A stretch of DNA of 64,000 nucleotides, taken from NCBI GenBank assembly GCA_963768945.1, contig CAVYJW010000003.1:2232001-2296000 (forward strand), read 5' to 3'. This DNA is from RYN-230 sp963768945 (GTDB taxonomy: Bacteria > Actinomycetota > Actinomycetes > Streptosporangiales > Streptosporangiaceae). The position numbers and the translations under genes are program-made. This document shows positions 17,134-26,242 of the stretch, piece by piece. The notes beneath the pieces are model-generated. The model saw only the letters and a list, made by a program, of their open reading frames with translations. It did no database searches and had not been told where the DNA came from. Numbering within the stretch: position 1 is the stretch's first letter; each line of letters begins with the position of its first letter.

Positions 17134-17762
17134 CCTTCCCGAACGCGCAGGCCGTCGAAGGCCATGGCACAGACCGCGTCTGCGAGTGGCCGCGTGGCCG
17201 CGCGCGGCGTCGGCCGGTACCACTCAACGATCGAGTTCACGAGGCCGAACAGCAGGCGTGCCGTGATGAGGGCGTCACGCTCCGGGTCAATGTCACCATC
17301 GCGCTGGGCCTCCTGGACCAGCTCGGCCACGAACCTGTCGAAGGCGCGCCGCCTGTCCAGGGCGGCTCGCTCAACCTTCGTATTGCCGCGTACCCGCAGG
17401 AGCAGGGTGACGTAGGGCAACTCGGCTTCCAGCACTTCGACGCTGCCCCGGACCAGGAACTCGAGGCGCTCGATCGCCGGCGCGTCGAGCGCGCGTGCCC
17501 GGTCCGCCACGGCCGACAGGCCGGTCAGCGCACGGTCCAGGGCCAGGCTGAGCAGCTCCTCCTTGCCGGTCACATGGTGATAGATCGCCGACTTCGCGAT
17601 CCCCAGCCGCGCCGACAGGTCCCTCATGCTGGTGCCGTCGTAGCCCCGTTCGTTGAAGATCTCGACGGCCACCGCGAGCACGGACTCCAGGTCATGACCG
17701 GGACGGCCGCGGCGCGGCGCGTCCGCCGGGCGGTCCGAACGGGGTACTGAAGGCGAGATCAC
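17130..17762 (-). CDS. paaR: TetR-family repressor of phenylacetate catabolism (PaaR-type)
   Basis: 210 aa. N-terminal TetR helix-turn-helix: AVEIFNERGYDGTSMRDLSA, LGIAKSAIYHHVTGKEELL; the C-terminal ligand-binding half ends with a short helix (ADAVCAMAFDGLRVREG). It is the second gene after paaI (30 bp gap) and diverges from paaABCDE. The operator-like dyads at 18233 and 18358 match the core of the PaaR operator described in Corynebacterium. By analogy it represses until phenylacetyl-CoA binds. The gene symbol is assigned by context, because TetR sequence alone does not identify the ligand. Confidence 0.82.
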   Translation of the reverse strand: MISPSVPRSDRPADAPRRGRPGHDLESVLAVAVEIFNERGYDGTSMRDLSARLGIAKSAIYHHVTGKEELLSLALDRALTGLSAVADRARALDAPAIERLEFLVRGSVEVLEAELPYVTLLLRVRGNTKVERAALDRRRAFDRFVAELVQEAQRDGDIDPERDALITARLLFGLVNSIVEWYRPTPRAATRPLADAVCAMAFDGLRVREG

Positions 17763-17792
17763 GATGCCAGTATCCGGGCCGTGGCCGGCCGC

Positions 17793-18209
17793 CTATTCAG
17801 CGGATCCCGCAACCCGGCGCGCGATCTGGTGGCTGCGCCCGCGGAATTCGGCGATCACGTCGCCATCCCGGCGGATGGTCACGTCGTACAACCCCGCCCG
17901 CCCGAAGCGGGTACGCACGACGGCCTCGCCGGTGAGTACATCTCCGGCGTACGCGGGAGCGATAAACACGATCTCGGCCGCCGCGGCGACTGTCACCGGC
18001 CCGTAGCTGTTGCAGGCGCAGGCGAAGGCCGTATCCGCCAGGGCGAAGATCAGGCCACCATGGGCGACCGCGTGCCCGTTCAGCATGTCGGGACGGACAG
18101 TCATGCGGGTAACCGCCCGCCCTTCAGCGTGATCGACCAGCTCGATACCCAGGCCGCGCGAGGCCTCGTCCCGCGCCATCATCGCCTGGACGCTGGGCAC
18201 CTGCGGCAC
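17793..18209 (-). CDS. paaI: Hydroxyphenylacetyl-CoA thioesterase (PaaI)
   Basis: 138 aa hot-dog-fold thioesterase. MLNGHAVAHGGLIFALADTA holds the N-G-x-x-x-A-H-G-G signature and the catalytic Asp of the PaaI type. It releases dead-end CoA esters, notably ring-hydroxylated phenylacetyl-CoA, freeing CoA during phenylacetate degradation. GTG start at 18207-18209, with GGGAGGCG upstream. First gene of the minus-strand paaI-paaR pair, with an operator dyad beginning 24 bp upstream of its start. Confidence 0.92.
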   Translation of the reverse strand: MPQVPSVQAMMARDEASRGLGIELVDHAEGRAVTRMTVRPDMLNGHAVAHGGLIFALADTAFACACNSYGPVTVAAAAEIVFIAPAYAGDVLTGEAVVRTRFGRAGLYDVTIRRDGDVIAEFRGRSHQIARRVAGSAE

Positions 18210-18232
18210 CGCGATCGCCTCCCGTAGTGGCT

Positions 18233-18246
18233 ACCGGACGTCCGGT
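18233..18246. promoter_or_regulatory. PaaR-type operator 1 (upstream of paaI)
   Basis: Perfect 14-bp palindrome ACCGGACGTCCGGT, matching the ACCG-NN-CG-NN-CGGT core of the PaaR operator reported for Corynebacterium (from memory). It lies 24 bp upstream of the paaI start, so a bound repressor would block paaI-paaR transcription and give autoregulation. Confidence 0.72.
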
Positions 18247-18338
18247 AACAATATCTGGCCAGGTTGTACGCCGGGGCAGCGAGGCTGGCGCTGCCGTGCG
18301 CGGCGCTGTACACCTGGGAGGTGGGGGTGGCCAGGGCC

Positions 18339-18379
18339 TATAGTCATCGAATAACATACTGAATGTTCGGTCGGTAATT
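18339..18379 (+). promoter_or_regulatory. paaA promoter with PaaR-type operator 2
   Basis: A TATAGT hexamer at 18339-18344 is a plausible -10 element. At 18358-18379 the sequence ACTGAATGTTCGG followed by TCGGTAATT keeps the CG centre and the right half site CGGT of the PaaR motif; the left half is degenerate (AATG for ACCG). By my alignment 13 of the 16 fixed positions of the published 22-bp motif agree. The operator would sit at about +5 to +25, consistent with repression of paaABCDE. Confidence 0.6.
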
Positions 18380-18425
18380 CTGCAGGGAGGTGCCTGCTCA
18401 CCATGGTGGCGAAGGAGTGGAGCCG

Positions 18426-19460
18426 GTGACCGCGCCCGCCCGCGAGCGGGCGGACGGCCTCGAAGCCCACTTCGACGAGACGATCGCGCGCGACCGCCGT
18501 ATCGAGCCCCGGGACTGGATGCCCGATCACTACCGGGCATCGATGATCCGCCAGATCGCCCAGCACGCGCATTCGGAGATCATCGGCATGCAGCCCGAGG
18601 GCAACTGGATCACCCGCGCGCCGTCGCTCCGCCGTAAGGCGGTCCTGATCGCCAAGGTGCAGGACGAGGCCGGGCACGGCATGTACCTCTACTCGGCCGC
18701 GGAGACCCTCGGCGCCGACCGGGCCGATCTCACGGACAGGCTGATCGGTGGCCGGCAGAAGTACTCCTCGATCTTCAACTATCCGACGCTCACCTATGCG
18801 GACGTCGGGGTGATCGGCTGGCTGGTCAACGGCGCGGCCATCTGCAACCAGGTGCCGCTGTGCCGCTCGTCGTACGGGCCCTACGCCCGCGCGATGGTGC
18901 GCATCTGCAAGGAGGAGTCCTTCCACCAGCGGCAGGGATACGAGCTCCTGATGACCATGATGCGCGGCTCCGAGGCGCAGCGCGCGATGGTCCAGGACGC
19001 GACGAACCGGTTCTGGTGGCCGTCGCTCATGATGTTCGGGCCACCCGACGACCAGTCGCCGAACACGGCCCAGTCGATGGCCTGGGGTATCAAGCGGCAC
19101 ACCAACGACGAACTGCGGCAGCGCTTCGTGGACATGACCGTGCCGCAGGCCGGGAAGCTCGGGGTCACCCTGCCCGACCCGGAGCTGAGCTGGAACAGCG
19201 AACGCGGCCACTACGATTTCGGGGCCGTGGACTGGGCCGAGTTCACCGCCGTGATCAAGGGCAACGGCCCGTGCAACGCGCAGCGGGTGGCGCAGCGCAA
19301 AGCCGCCCACGACGACGGAGCGTGGGTGCGCGAGGCCGCCGCCGCCCATGCCGCCAAGCAGGCCGCCAGGCGCGCCGCCCCAGACAGTGCCACCAAAAAC
19401 AGGGACGCCAAAGACAGTGCCACCGAAGACACTGCCACCGAAGACAGGGACGCCGGCTGA
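18426..19460 (+). CDS. paaA: 1,2-phenylacetyl-CoA epoxidase, catalytic subunit PaaA
   Basis: About 344 aa. Di-iron oxygenase subunit that epoxidises the ring of phenylacetyl-CoA within the PaaABCE complex. Diiron ligands are visible: QDEAGHGMYLY (E-x-x-H) and CKEESFHQRQG (EE-x-x-H), plus the EIIGMQPEGNW segment. The start is set to GTG at 18426 because GAAGGAG lies 8 bp upstream; in-frame GTGs at 18390 and 18417 have poor spacing. The last ~40 residues are an unusual Ala/Lys/Arg stretch followed by a Ser-Ala-Thr-Glu-Asp repeat tail not needed by the fold. The stop overlaps the paaB start (TGATG). Confidence 0.97.
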   Translation: MTAPARERADGLEAHFDETIARDRRIEPRDWMPDHYRASMIRQIAQHAHSEIIGMQPEGNWITRAPSLRRKAVLIAKVQDEAGHGMYLYSAAETLGADRADLTDRLIGGRQKYSSIFNYPTLTYADVGVIGWLVNGAAICNQVPLCRSSYGPYARAMVRICKEESFHQRQGYELLMTMMRGSEAQRAMVQDATNRFWWPSLMMFGPPDDQSPNTAQSMAWGIKRHTNDELRQRFVDMTVPQAGKLGVTLPDPELSWNSERGHYDFGAVDWAEFTAVIKGNGPCNAQRVAQRKAAHDDGAWVREAAAAHAAKQAARRAAPDSATKNRDAKDSATEDTATEDRDAG

Positions 19461-19759
19461 TGGAGGACGCACAGGTGCGGTCGGAGTGGCCGCTGTATGA
19501 GGTGTTCCTGCGCGGCAAGCGGGGCCTGAACCACGTGCACGTGGGCTCGCTGCATGCGGCCGACCCGCAGATGGCGCTGCACCACGCGCGGGACCTGTAC
19601 ACGCGCCGCAATGAGGGCGTCAGCATCTGGGTCGTCGCGTCCGCCGACATCACAGCGTCCAGCCCGGATGAGAAGGACCCGTTCTTCGCCCCGTCCGGCG
19701 ACAAGGTGTACCGGCATCCCACGTTCTATGACATCCCCGACGACGTCCCGCACATGTAG
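19460..19759 (+). CDS. paaB: 1,2-phenylacetyl-CoA epoxidase subunit PaaB
   Basis: 99 aa. EWPLYEVFLRGKRGLNHVHVG and ARDLYTRRNEGVSIWVV are diagnostic of PaaB, the small subunit that bridges PaaAC dimers in the epoxidase complex. Start ATG overlaps the paaA stop by one base, giving translational coupling. Normal length for the family. Confidence 0.97.
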   Translation: MEDAQVRSEWPLYEVFLRGKRGLNHVHVGSLHAADPQMALHHARDLYTRRNEGVSIWVVASADITASSPDEKDPFFAPSGDKVYRHPTFYDIPDDVPHM

Positions 19760-19774
19760 GGCGGACCAGCACCG

Positions 19775-20677
19775 ATGACCGACGACGAATTCACCGCTTA
19801 CCACGATCTCGCCGACGAGACCGGCGATCACCGCTGGGCCTTCGGCACCGGGTTCACCGACCCGCTCGAAGGCATCGACACGTCGGTGCCAGACGGGGTT
19901 AACGCCGCGGCGCTGGCCGCGTACTGCCTGATGCTCGGCGACGACGCGCTGATCTACTCCCACCGCCTGCAGCAGTGGATGACCCGCCTGCCCGAGCTCG
20001 AGGAAGAAACGGCGATCGCCAACATCGCCCTGGACCTGCTGGGCCAGGCGCGCATGCTGCTCGCGCGCGCCGGCCGGGCCGAGGGCGCAGTGCTGGCCGG
20101 GGGCATGGGCCGCAGCGAGGATCAGCTTGCCTTCTTCCGGCTGGAAAAAGATTTCCGCAACGTGCGCCTCGCCGAGCACGCCGACGCCGACTTCGCGCAG
20201 CTGGCCGGCCGGTTGCTGATCTTCTCCACCTGGCGGCTGGCCCTGCTGGGCCGGCTGCATGACTCCCGGGACCCGGTACTCGCCGCCATCGCGGCGAAGG
20301 GCGCCAAGGAACTCGCCTACCACCGGGACTACGCCGCGCAGTGGGTGATCCGGCTTGGGGACGGTACCGACCTGTCCCGCGCCAGGATGCAGGCCGCGCT
20401 CGGCACCCTCTGGCCGCTGGTGGACGAGCTGTTCCGCACCGACACCGTGGCCGGCGACCTGCCCGGGGTCGCGGCCGACCCGGCCGGGCTCCGGGCCGAA
20501 TTCGATGACGTTCTCGGGACCGTGCTGGCCGCGGCCACCCTGGATCACCCGGGTGCTGCGCCGATGGCGGAGGTCGCCGGCAAATGCGGGCGGGACGGAG
20601 TCCACACCGAGGCCCTCGGGTACGTGCTCGCCGAATTGCAGAGCGTGGCCCGCGCCCACCCGGACGCGGCGTGGTGA
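19775..20677 (+). CDS. paaC: 1,2-phenylacetyl-CoA epoxidase structural subunit PaaC
   Basis: 300 aa. Ferritin-like partner of PaaA lacking the full diiron site; GDDALIYSHRLQQWM, EEETAIANIALDLLGQARML and KELAYHRDYAAQWVIRLGDG are typical. It structurally stabilises PaaA and contributes to substrate placement. It lies 15 bp after paaB and its TGA overlaps the paaD GTG. Confidence 0.96.
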   Translation: MTDDEFTAYHDLADETGDHRWAFGTGFTDPLEGIDTSVPDGVNAAALAAYCLMLGDDALIYSHRLQQWMTRLPELEEETAIANIALDLLGQARMLLARAGRAEGAVLAGGMGRSEDQLAFFRLEKDFRNVRLAEHADADFAQLAGRLLIFSTWRLALLGRLHDSRDPVLAAIAAKGAKELAYHRDYAAQWVIRLGDGTDLSRARMQAALGTLWPLVDELFRTDTVAGDLPGVAADPAGLRAEFDDVLGTVLAAATLDHPGAAPMAEVAGKCGRDGVHTEALGYVLAELQSVARAHPDAAW

Positions 20678-21198
20678 CCACGATGACGGCAGACGTTGCG
20701 GCGGCGCGCGAGATCGCGGAGGCCGTCACCGATCCGGAATTGCCCATGCTCACCCTGGCCGACCTCGGCATCCTGCGCGACGTCACGAGCGAGAACGGTC
20801 ATATCGTCGTGACGATCACGCCGACGTACTCCGGCTGCCCGGCCCTGCGCGAGATCGCGTGCGATCTGCAGCACCGGCTCAGCCTCGCCGGCTTCGCCGG
20901 CAGCACCGTCCGTACCCAGATCGCCCCGGCCTGGACCAGCGACTGGATCACCCCTGACGGCCGCCGCAAGCTGCACGCGGCTGGCATCGCGCCGCCCCGG
21001 CCAGCGGCGGCCGGCGCGGCACCCCCCCGTGCTCCGGTGCCGCTGAACCTCACCATGGCGCCCGCTAACCCGGTGGCGTGCCCTCAGTGCGGCTCGCTCG
21101 ACACCGCGGTGACGGCGGCGTTCGGCGCGACCGCGTGTAAGGCCCTGCTGCGCTGCGGCACCTGCCACGAACCGTTTGAATATGTGAAGGAATTCTGA
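20674..21198 (+). CDS. paaD: PaaD, MIP18/DUF59 Fe-S assembly factor with zinc-ribbon C-terminus
   Basis: About 174 aa. The N-terminal MIP18 (DUF59) domain reads VTDPELPMLTLADLGILRDV, YSGCPALREI. The C-terminus has CPQCGS and CGTCHEPFEYVKEF, a four-Cys metal-binding ribbon. PaaD is needed for maturation of the Fe-S-dependent epoxidase system, probably the reductase cluster. GTG at 20674 overlaps the paaC stop as GTGA; an ATG nine bases on (20683) is an alternative. The stop overlaps the paaE start. Confidence 0.94.
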   Translation: MTTMTADVAAAREIAEAVTDPELPMLTLADLGILRDVTSENGHIVVTITPTYSGCPALREIACDLQHRLSLAGFAGSTVRTQIAPAWTSDWITPDGRRKLHAAGIAPPRPAAAGAAPPRAPVPLNLTMAPANPVACPQCGSLDTAVTAAFGATACKALLRCGTCHEPFEYVKEF

Positions 21199-22265
21199 TG
21201 GCCCGCCCGCAGGCCGCGTCGCGGACCGAGTTTCATCCGCTCACCGTGCTCCGCGTGGACCCGCTGACCGCTGATTCGGCCGCGCTGACCTTCGGCGTGC
21301 CGCCCGCAGTCGCGGACAGGTTCAGGTTCGCTCCTGGCCAGTCGCTCACGGTCCGCCGCGGCGGCGAACGCCGCTCTTACTCAATCTGCTCGGCCCGGGG
21401 AAACGCGCCGCGGATCGGCGTGCGGGAAGTACCCGGCGGGGCGGTGTCCGGCTGGCTCGTCCGCGAGGTCCGGCCCGGTGACGTCATCGACGTCCAGGCA
21501 CCGTCCGGGACGTTCACCCCGGATCTGCCCGGCCCCGGGCACCACGTCCTGATCGCCGCAGGGAGCGGCATCACGCCCGTCCTGTCCATCGCCGGCTCGG
21601 TCCTGGCCGCGCACCCCGGCTCGGCGGTCACCCTGATCTACGGCAACCGGCGCAGCGACTCGGTGATGTTCACCGAGGAGATCGCCGACCTCAAGGACAC
21701 CTACCCGGCACGGCTGTGCCTGGTCCACGTGCTCAGCCGCGAACCGCAGGAGGTAGAGCTGTTCAACGGCCGGCTCGACCCCGGCAAACTGCGCTCGCTG
21801 CTGCCGGTCACCGTGGCGGTCACCGCGGTGGACCACTGGTGGCTGTGCGGTCCCCTCGGGATGGTCACCGGCGCGATCGAGGTGCTCACCGGACTCGGCG
21901 TCCCCCGGGACCGCATCCACCGCGAGCTGTTCTATGTCGAGGACACTCCCCCGGCCCAGGTGCACCACGCGGAGGCGCCTGCGGGCCCTGGCGCCGAGGT
22001 GACCGTCCTGCTGGACGGCCGCAGCGCCGTGGCGACCGTGCCGTCCGGGACTCCCATCCTCGACGCGGCCCAGCGGGTCCGTCCCGACCTGCCGTTCGCC
22101 TGCAAAGGCGGCGTGTGCGGCACCTGCCGCGCGCTCGTCACCGACGGCCAGGCCACCATGCGCCGCAACTACGCGCTGGAGCAGGACGAGGTCGACGCGG
22201 GCTACGTGCTCACCTGCCAGGCAATTCCCACCTCCGACCAGGTGACCGTCGACTACGACGCCTAG
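21198..22265 (+). CDS. paaE: Phenylacetyl-CoA epoxidase reductase PaaE
   Basis: 355 aa. N-terminal ferredoxin-NADP reductase fold: FAD-binding RRSYSICSA, nucleotide-binding GSGITPVLSIAGSVLA and WWLCGPLGMVTGA. The C-terminal plant-type 2Fe-2S ferredoxin has CKGGVCGTCRA and a distal Cys in YVLTCQAIP. It transfers electrons from NADPH to the PaaA diiron centre. Start ATG overlaps the paaD stop (TGATG). Last gene of the operon, followed by a strong terminator. Confidence 0.96.
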   Translation: MARPQAASRTEFHPLTVLRVDPLTADSAALTFGVPPAVADRFRFAPGQSLTVRRGGERRSYSICSARGNAPRIGVREVPGGAVSGWLVREVRPGDVIDVQAPSGTFTPDLPGPGHHVLIAAGSGITPVLSIAGSVLAAHPGSAVTLIYGNRRSDSVMFTEEIADLKDTYPARLCLVHVLSREPQEVELFNGRLDPGKLRSLLPVTVAVTAVDHWWLCGPLGMVTGAIEVLTGLGVPRDRIHRELFYVEDTPPAQVHHAEAPAGPGAEVTVLLDGRSAVATVPSGTPILDAAQRVRPDLPFACKGGVCGTCRALVTDGQATMRRNYALEQDEVDAGYVLTCQAIPTSDQVTVDYDA

Positions 22266-22284
22266 GCCGGGGATCACCTCGGCT

Positions 22285-22331
22285 GCGCGGGCCCGGCAGA
22301 CGGCCTGCAGGGTCGTCCGCCGGGCCCGCGC
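22285..22331 (+). terminator. Terminator of the paa operon
   Basis: Perfect 13-bp stem GCGCGGGCCCGGC (22285-22297) / reverse complement (22319-22331), extended by GACG/CGTC after one mismatch. It starts 20 bp after the paaE stop. Confidence 0.85.
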
Positions 22332-22652
22332 GGCTCCGCACCGGGGAGATGCCGTAGCGGCACGCCAGACACAGTCAGGCGGTCTCCCGGTCACGGGAGC
22401 TGATGCTGCTCGAGGGGTGATGAACCAGCTTTCCTGCCATCCAGGACATATGGTCCCCGATGACCTGCCGCAAGTTCCTGTTTCATACCAATCGTGGGAT
22501 GCGCGGGGCCGCCTGGTTGGCGTTCTGTAGGTGGTGCCAGTGAGATTCCCGCCGGCCGCCGGACACAGCGGACGGCATCCCGGGGGGCGATCTCCAACGG
22601 CGAACGACGATCAGGGCGGGCGGCTGGGCTGGAGGGGGACGGCGAGATTCCG
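22332..22652. other. Intergenic region upstream of the LAL regulator gene
   Basis: About 320 bp with no supportable gene. The segment around 22470-22500 is comparatively AT-rich (GTTTCATACCAATCGTGGG) and is the likely promoter area of the following gene. No repeat or RNA element recognised. Confidence 0.45.
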
Positions 22653-25350
22653 ATGGTGACCCATGTGGCCGGACAGATGGCGACCAGTGGCCGAGAGGCA
22701 GCCGTTTCCGTTGCCCATCCGATTCTGGCATCGAAGATTACTGCCCCCTGTGTGCCCGACTTGGCCGTCCGGCGCCCGCGTATCTCCGAATTGCTGGCCC
22801 GGGGTACGCGGTGGAGCCCGCTGACTGTGGTCACAGGCCCCCCTGGGGCAGGCAAAACGATGGCTCTGGCGTTGTGGGCGGCGGCGGAACACGGGGCTCT
22901 GGCCTGGGTCACCCTGGACCGCTACGACAACCGCCCGGAGGCCTTCTGGTCCTATGTGGTCGCGGCACTGCGCGGTTCAGGGATTGTCATTCCGGAGGAG
23001 CTGTCTGCCGACCCGCAGCAGCAAGGAACCGATCACGTGTTCTTGCTCCGGCTTGTGTCGGCCCTGGCCGCGCAGGACCCACCTGTGCTCCTGGTCCTCG
23101 ACGACTTTCACGTGCTAACCGAGCCGGAGGTGCTGAAAGGGCTTGACTTCGTGCTGCGGAACGCCGGATCCGGCCTGCGCGTCGTGGTCTCCTCGCGGAC
23201 GGATCCGCCGCTGCGGCTGCACCGTTACCGGCTGGCCGGCGAGTTGGCCGAGATCCGTGCCAGCGACCTCGCTTTCAACCTCGCCAGAGGCCGGCCTGCT
23301 CATGGCCCAGCACCGAGGTTCGATTTCAGCCGATTCACTCGAGTGCCTCATGCGGCGGACAGAGGGCTGGGCGGCGGGCCTCCGCCTGGCGGCGATCTCC
23401 ATGGACACTCATCCCGACCCTGACCAGTTCGTCAAGGAGCTGATCACTGAGGACAGTGCCCTGACTGGCTACCTGGTGGAGGAGGTTCTCCAGACCCAGC
23501 CGCCTGAGGTCCAGGAAGTCCTGCTCAGCACGAGCATCCTGGAGCAGGTCAGCGCGGGGGCTGCCAGCGAACTGGCCGGCGACGCTCACGCCGCAGGCAT
23601 CCTGCCCGCTCTGGCGCGCGCGAACACCTTTATACAGCCCATTGGATCCGGGTGGTATCGCTACCATCCGTTGTTCGCGGAGGTACTGCGTCTCAAGCTG
23701 AGGCTCAAGTACCCGGAACGGATGCCCGACCTGCACCGCCGGGCTGCCCGCGTATACGAGCGGAACGGCTCGCTCATCGACGCAGTGCGGCACGCCACCC
23801 AAGCCGGCGACTGGCAGCTCGCCGCCGGGATGGTGGTCGGCGCCTTGGCAATAACCGAGATCATCCAGCCACAGGGCAGTCAGTCACTGGCCCGCGAGTT
23901 CCTGACCATGCCGGATAGCGAAGCCTGGAGCGAGCCGGGGCCCTACCTGGTCTCCGCTGCGGTCGCGCTGGCCAGTGGCAGAGGGGAAGCTTGTGCCGCC
24001 GCGCTGACTACCGCGGAAGGCATCCTTGAGCGCCTGCCCGCTGGACAGGAGATCCCAGCGCGGCTGGCCACCGCGATGCTCCGCCTGGCCGCCTCTCGTT
24101 ACGCTGGTGATCTCCCGGTGGCCGCAGCGGCTGCGGATCGCGCAGAGGTACTGGCTGGGCAGGTCCCTGGCGATTTGCTCGCCCGGCATCCCGGGGTACG
24201 CGCCCACGTCCTGGCCAGCCGCGGGGTTGTTGAGCTGTGGTCGGGCCATCTTGACGAGGCGGTCCGTGTCCTCGATTCGGCGGTGGCGGCGGCAACGGTT
24301 TCGGGCGCGGAGTACGAACAAGCCGAATGCCTCGGGTATCTCGCGCTGGTGGAGGCTTTGCGCGGCGGGCTCCGCCGGACAGCAGAGGTGACTGCCCGGG
24401 CGGCAGTGCCCGGCGAGCGGCGCCCGCCCGTTCAGCGGCCGAACCCTGCCGCACTCGTGGCAATGGCTTGGGTGCACCTGGAGCGCAACGAGTTGCGCGA
24501 GGCGCGCAGCCTGCTCAAGCAGGCGGACGCAGCCCTTAGCGCAAACCCGGACAAGCTGATCGGGACGGTGGCATGGCTGGTAGCCGCGCACGTCGGCCTG
24601 GTCGAGGCACGGGCACAAGTCACCGCGCAGTGCGTGACGAAGGCACGGTCCGGCTGGCGTGTTCCGGATTGGCTGGAGCAAAAGCTGAGCCAGGTCGAGT
24701 CCCGGGCATGCCTTGCCGTCGGCGACGTCCGGGCAGCACTCGCCGCCGCCGGGCGCGGCGACTGCGGTAGTTCGCCGGAGGCGGCAGTCGTGCACGCGCG
24801 CGCATGGGCGGCCGCCGGTGACATCGGCAACGCCAGGCGCGCGCTTGCACCCGTGCTAGCGGCCCACAGTGGAGCGCCTGAGCAGGTGATGGTGCAGGCG
24901 TTGCTGGTTGATGCCCAGCTCAGTTGCGACAGTGGCGACCCGGCACGAGGTGCGCGCTCACTTGCGCGCGCCCTGCGCCTGGCTGAACGTGAGCAGCTCA
25001 GGCTGCCGTTCGCCATGGAGGGCGTGTGGATTAGGCACGCGCTACGAGGTGACCCTGAACTGGCCCGCAGCTACCAGCGTCTGCTGGACCCGACCCTTCT
25101 CCGCGATCAGCTCCCGGCTCCGCGGAACGCCCCGGATCAGACCGCGATTGTATTGGTCGAGCAGCTCACCGAACGCGAACGCGAGGTCTTGCGGCACGTC
25201 TCACAGATGCTCAACACCGCAGAGGTGGCGAGTGAAATGTACATCTCGATCAACACAGTCAAGACGCACCTTAAGAGCATCTACCGCAAGCTGGCCGCGA
25301 CCCACCGCCGTGAGGCGGTCCGCCGAGCCCAGCAGCTTGAGCTGATCTGA
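22653..25350 (+). pseudogene. LAL/MalT-type LuxR regulator with a single frameshift
   Basis: Combined reading gives ~898 aa, full length for the family. The first frame has the Walker A (GPPGAGKTMALALW) and Walker B region (VLLVLDDFHVLTE) and runs to DLAFN near 23278. Homology then continues in the next frame with SPEAGLLMAQHRG, ECLMRRTEGWAAGLRLA, through the TPR-rich middle to the C-terminal LuxR HTH (LTEREREVLRHVSQ, SINTVKTHLKSIYRKLAA). Removing one C of 23279-23280 restores the frame. The ATG at 22653 is assigned from where homology begins (VAHPILASKITAP). Such proteins are ATP-driven activators responding to small ligands. The rest of the sequence is intact, so a very recent mutation or a sequencing error. 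Confidence 0.85.
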
Positions 25351-25489
25351 TGTCATTCCCGGCCGCGCAGGCGGAGGTTGGCCCGCAGGCGGCACAAGCC
25401 GCGATTCACCCCTGGCGGGTGGGGCGTTACGGCTCAGAATGCCCAAATCTAAAAGCCTGATTATTTGTCTCCAGATCGCGGGATGTGAC

Positions 25490-25756
25490 ATGGCATCTTC
25501 GTACTACGAGATCCGCATAGCGGGAATCGTCCCGCACGAAGCCCTGCTGGATTTCGAGCAGTTGACTGCCTCAGTAGAACCAGTCCAAACACTTCTGCAT
25601 GGCACACTCCCGGATCAGGCAGCCCTGTGCGGCCTCCTCGCACGACTCGAGATCTTCGGCGCACGTATCGTGGGGCTTCGAGTTCTCCCGCAAAGAGGCC
25701 CACGGGGCAAAAAAGTACTGCGGCCGGGTAACAACCGCCTCGATTCCGGGAACTAG
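25490..25756 (+). CDS. Small conserved actinobacterial protein
   Basis: 88 aa. SSYYEIRIAGIVPHEALLDF, TLLHGTLPDQAALCGLLARL and GLRVLP follow the pattern of a widespread short actinobacterial family (roughly Y-E-I-R-x-x-G ... G-x-L-P-D-Q-A-A-L) often found after LuxR or signalling genes. Function unknown. The last ~20 residues are basic and not part of the conserved core. ATG at 25490 chosen over one 17 codons upstream, because the core starts right after it. Confidence 0.75.
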   Translation: MASSYYEIRIAGIVPHEALLDFEQLTASVEPVQTLLHGTLPDQAALCGLLARLEIFGARIVGLRVLPQRGPRGKKVLRPGNNRLDSGN

Positions 25757-26002
25757 GCAGAGACGCGTCGCTACAGAGCGCGGTCTCGGCCAGGGCCGCT
25801 GCGGCGGCAACCCTGACCGCGACGAGGGTTGACCCTGATGCCTTCGGGGGTGCAGACCAGGGTGCGAATCGGGGCTCATCCTGATCGACGGGGGGATCTG
25901 CCGACGGCAGTGTTGAAGCATGAACACCACCACTGCAGGCACCGGGTCCGCCACCGTTACTGACCAGGCTCATCAGCCTGACCTGAACGGAGACTGATCA
26001 CC

Positions 26003-26152
26003 ATGCCCCGGATACTCGCCCTCGTCCTCATCGCTATCGCGGTCCTGGCCGTCCTCAGCTTCACCATGCACATCCTGTTCTCCCCCTGGCTGCTGGTGGC
26101 CATCGGCATCCTGGTCTGGATCAAGTTCCGCGTGCGCCGCTCCCACCAGTAG
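26003..26152 (+). CDS. 49-aa hydrophobic membrane peptide
   Basis: MPRILALVLIAIAVLAVLSF starts a first transmembrane segment, and LFSPWLLVAIGILVWIKF a second; the C-terminus is basic (RVRRSHQ), indicating a cytoplasmic end. GGAG lies about 11 bp before the ATG. Small two-helix peptides of this sort are common in actinobacteria and usually unannotated; function unknown. No gene overlaps it on the other strand that I can support. Confidence 0.6.
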   Translation: MPRILALVLIAIAVLAVLSFTMHILFSPWLLVAIGILVWIKFRVRRSHQ

Positions 26153-26242
26153 TCCCCGTTGCCCGCCAACCCGCTGCCCGGTTGGCCCTGAGCAGGCCGC
26201 CGGGCAGCGTCGCGATCAAATCAACATCGAGATGCCCGGCCG

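Noticed and set aside
22653..25350. Programmed ribosomal frameshift in the LAL gene
   Set aside because: No slippery heptamer or downstream structure of the usual type around 23279; mutation or base-call error is simpler.
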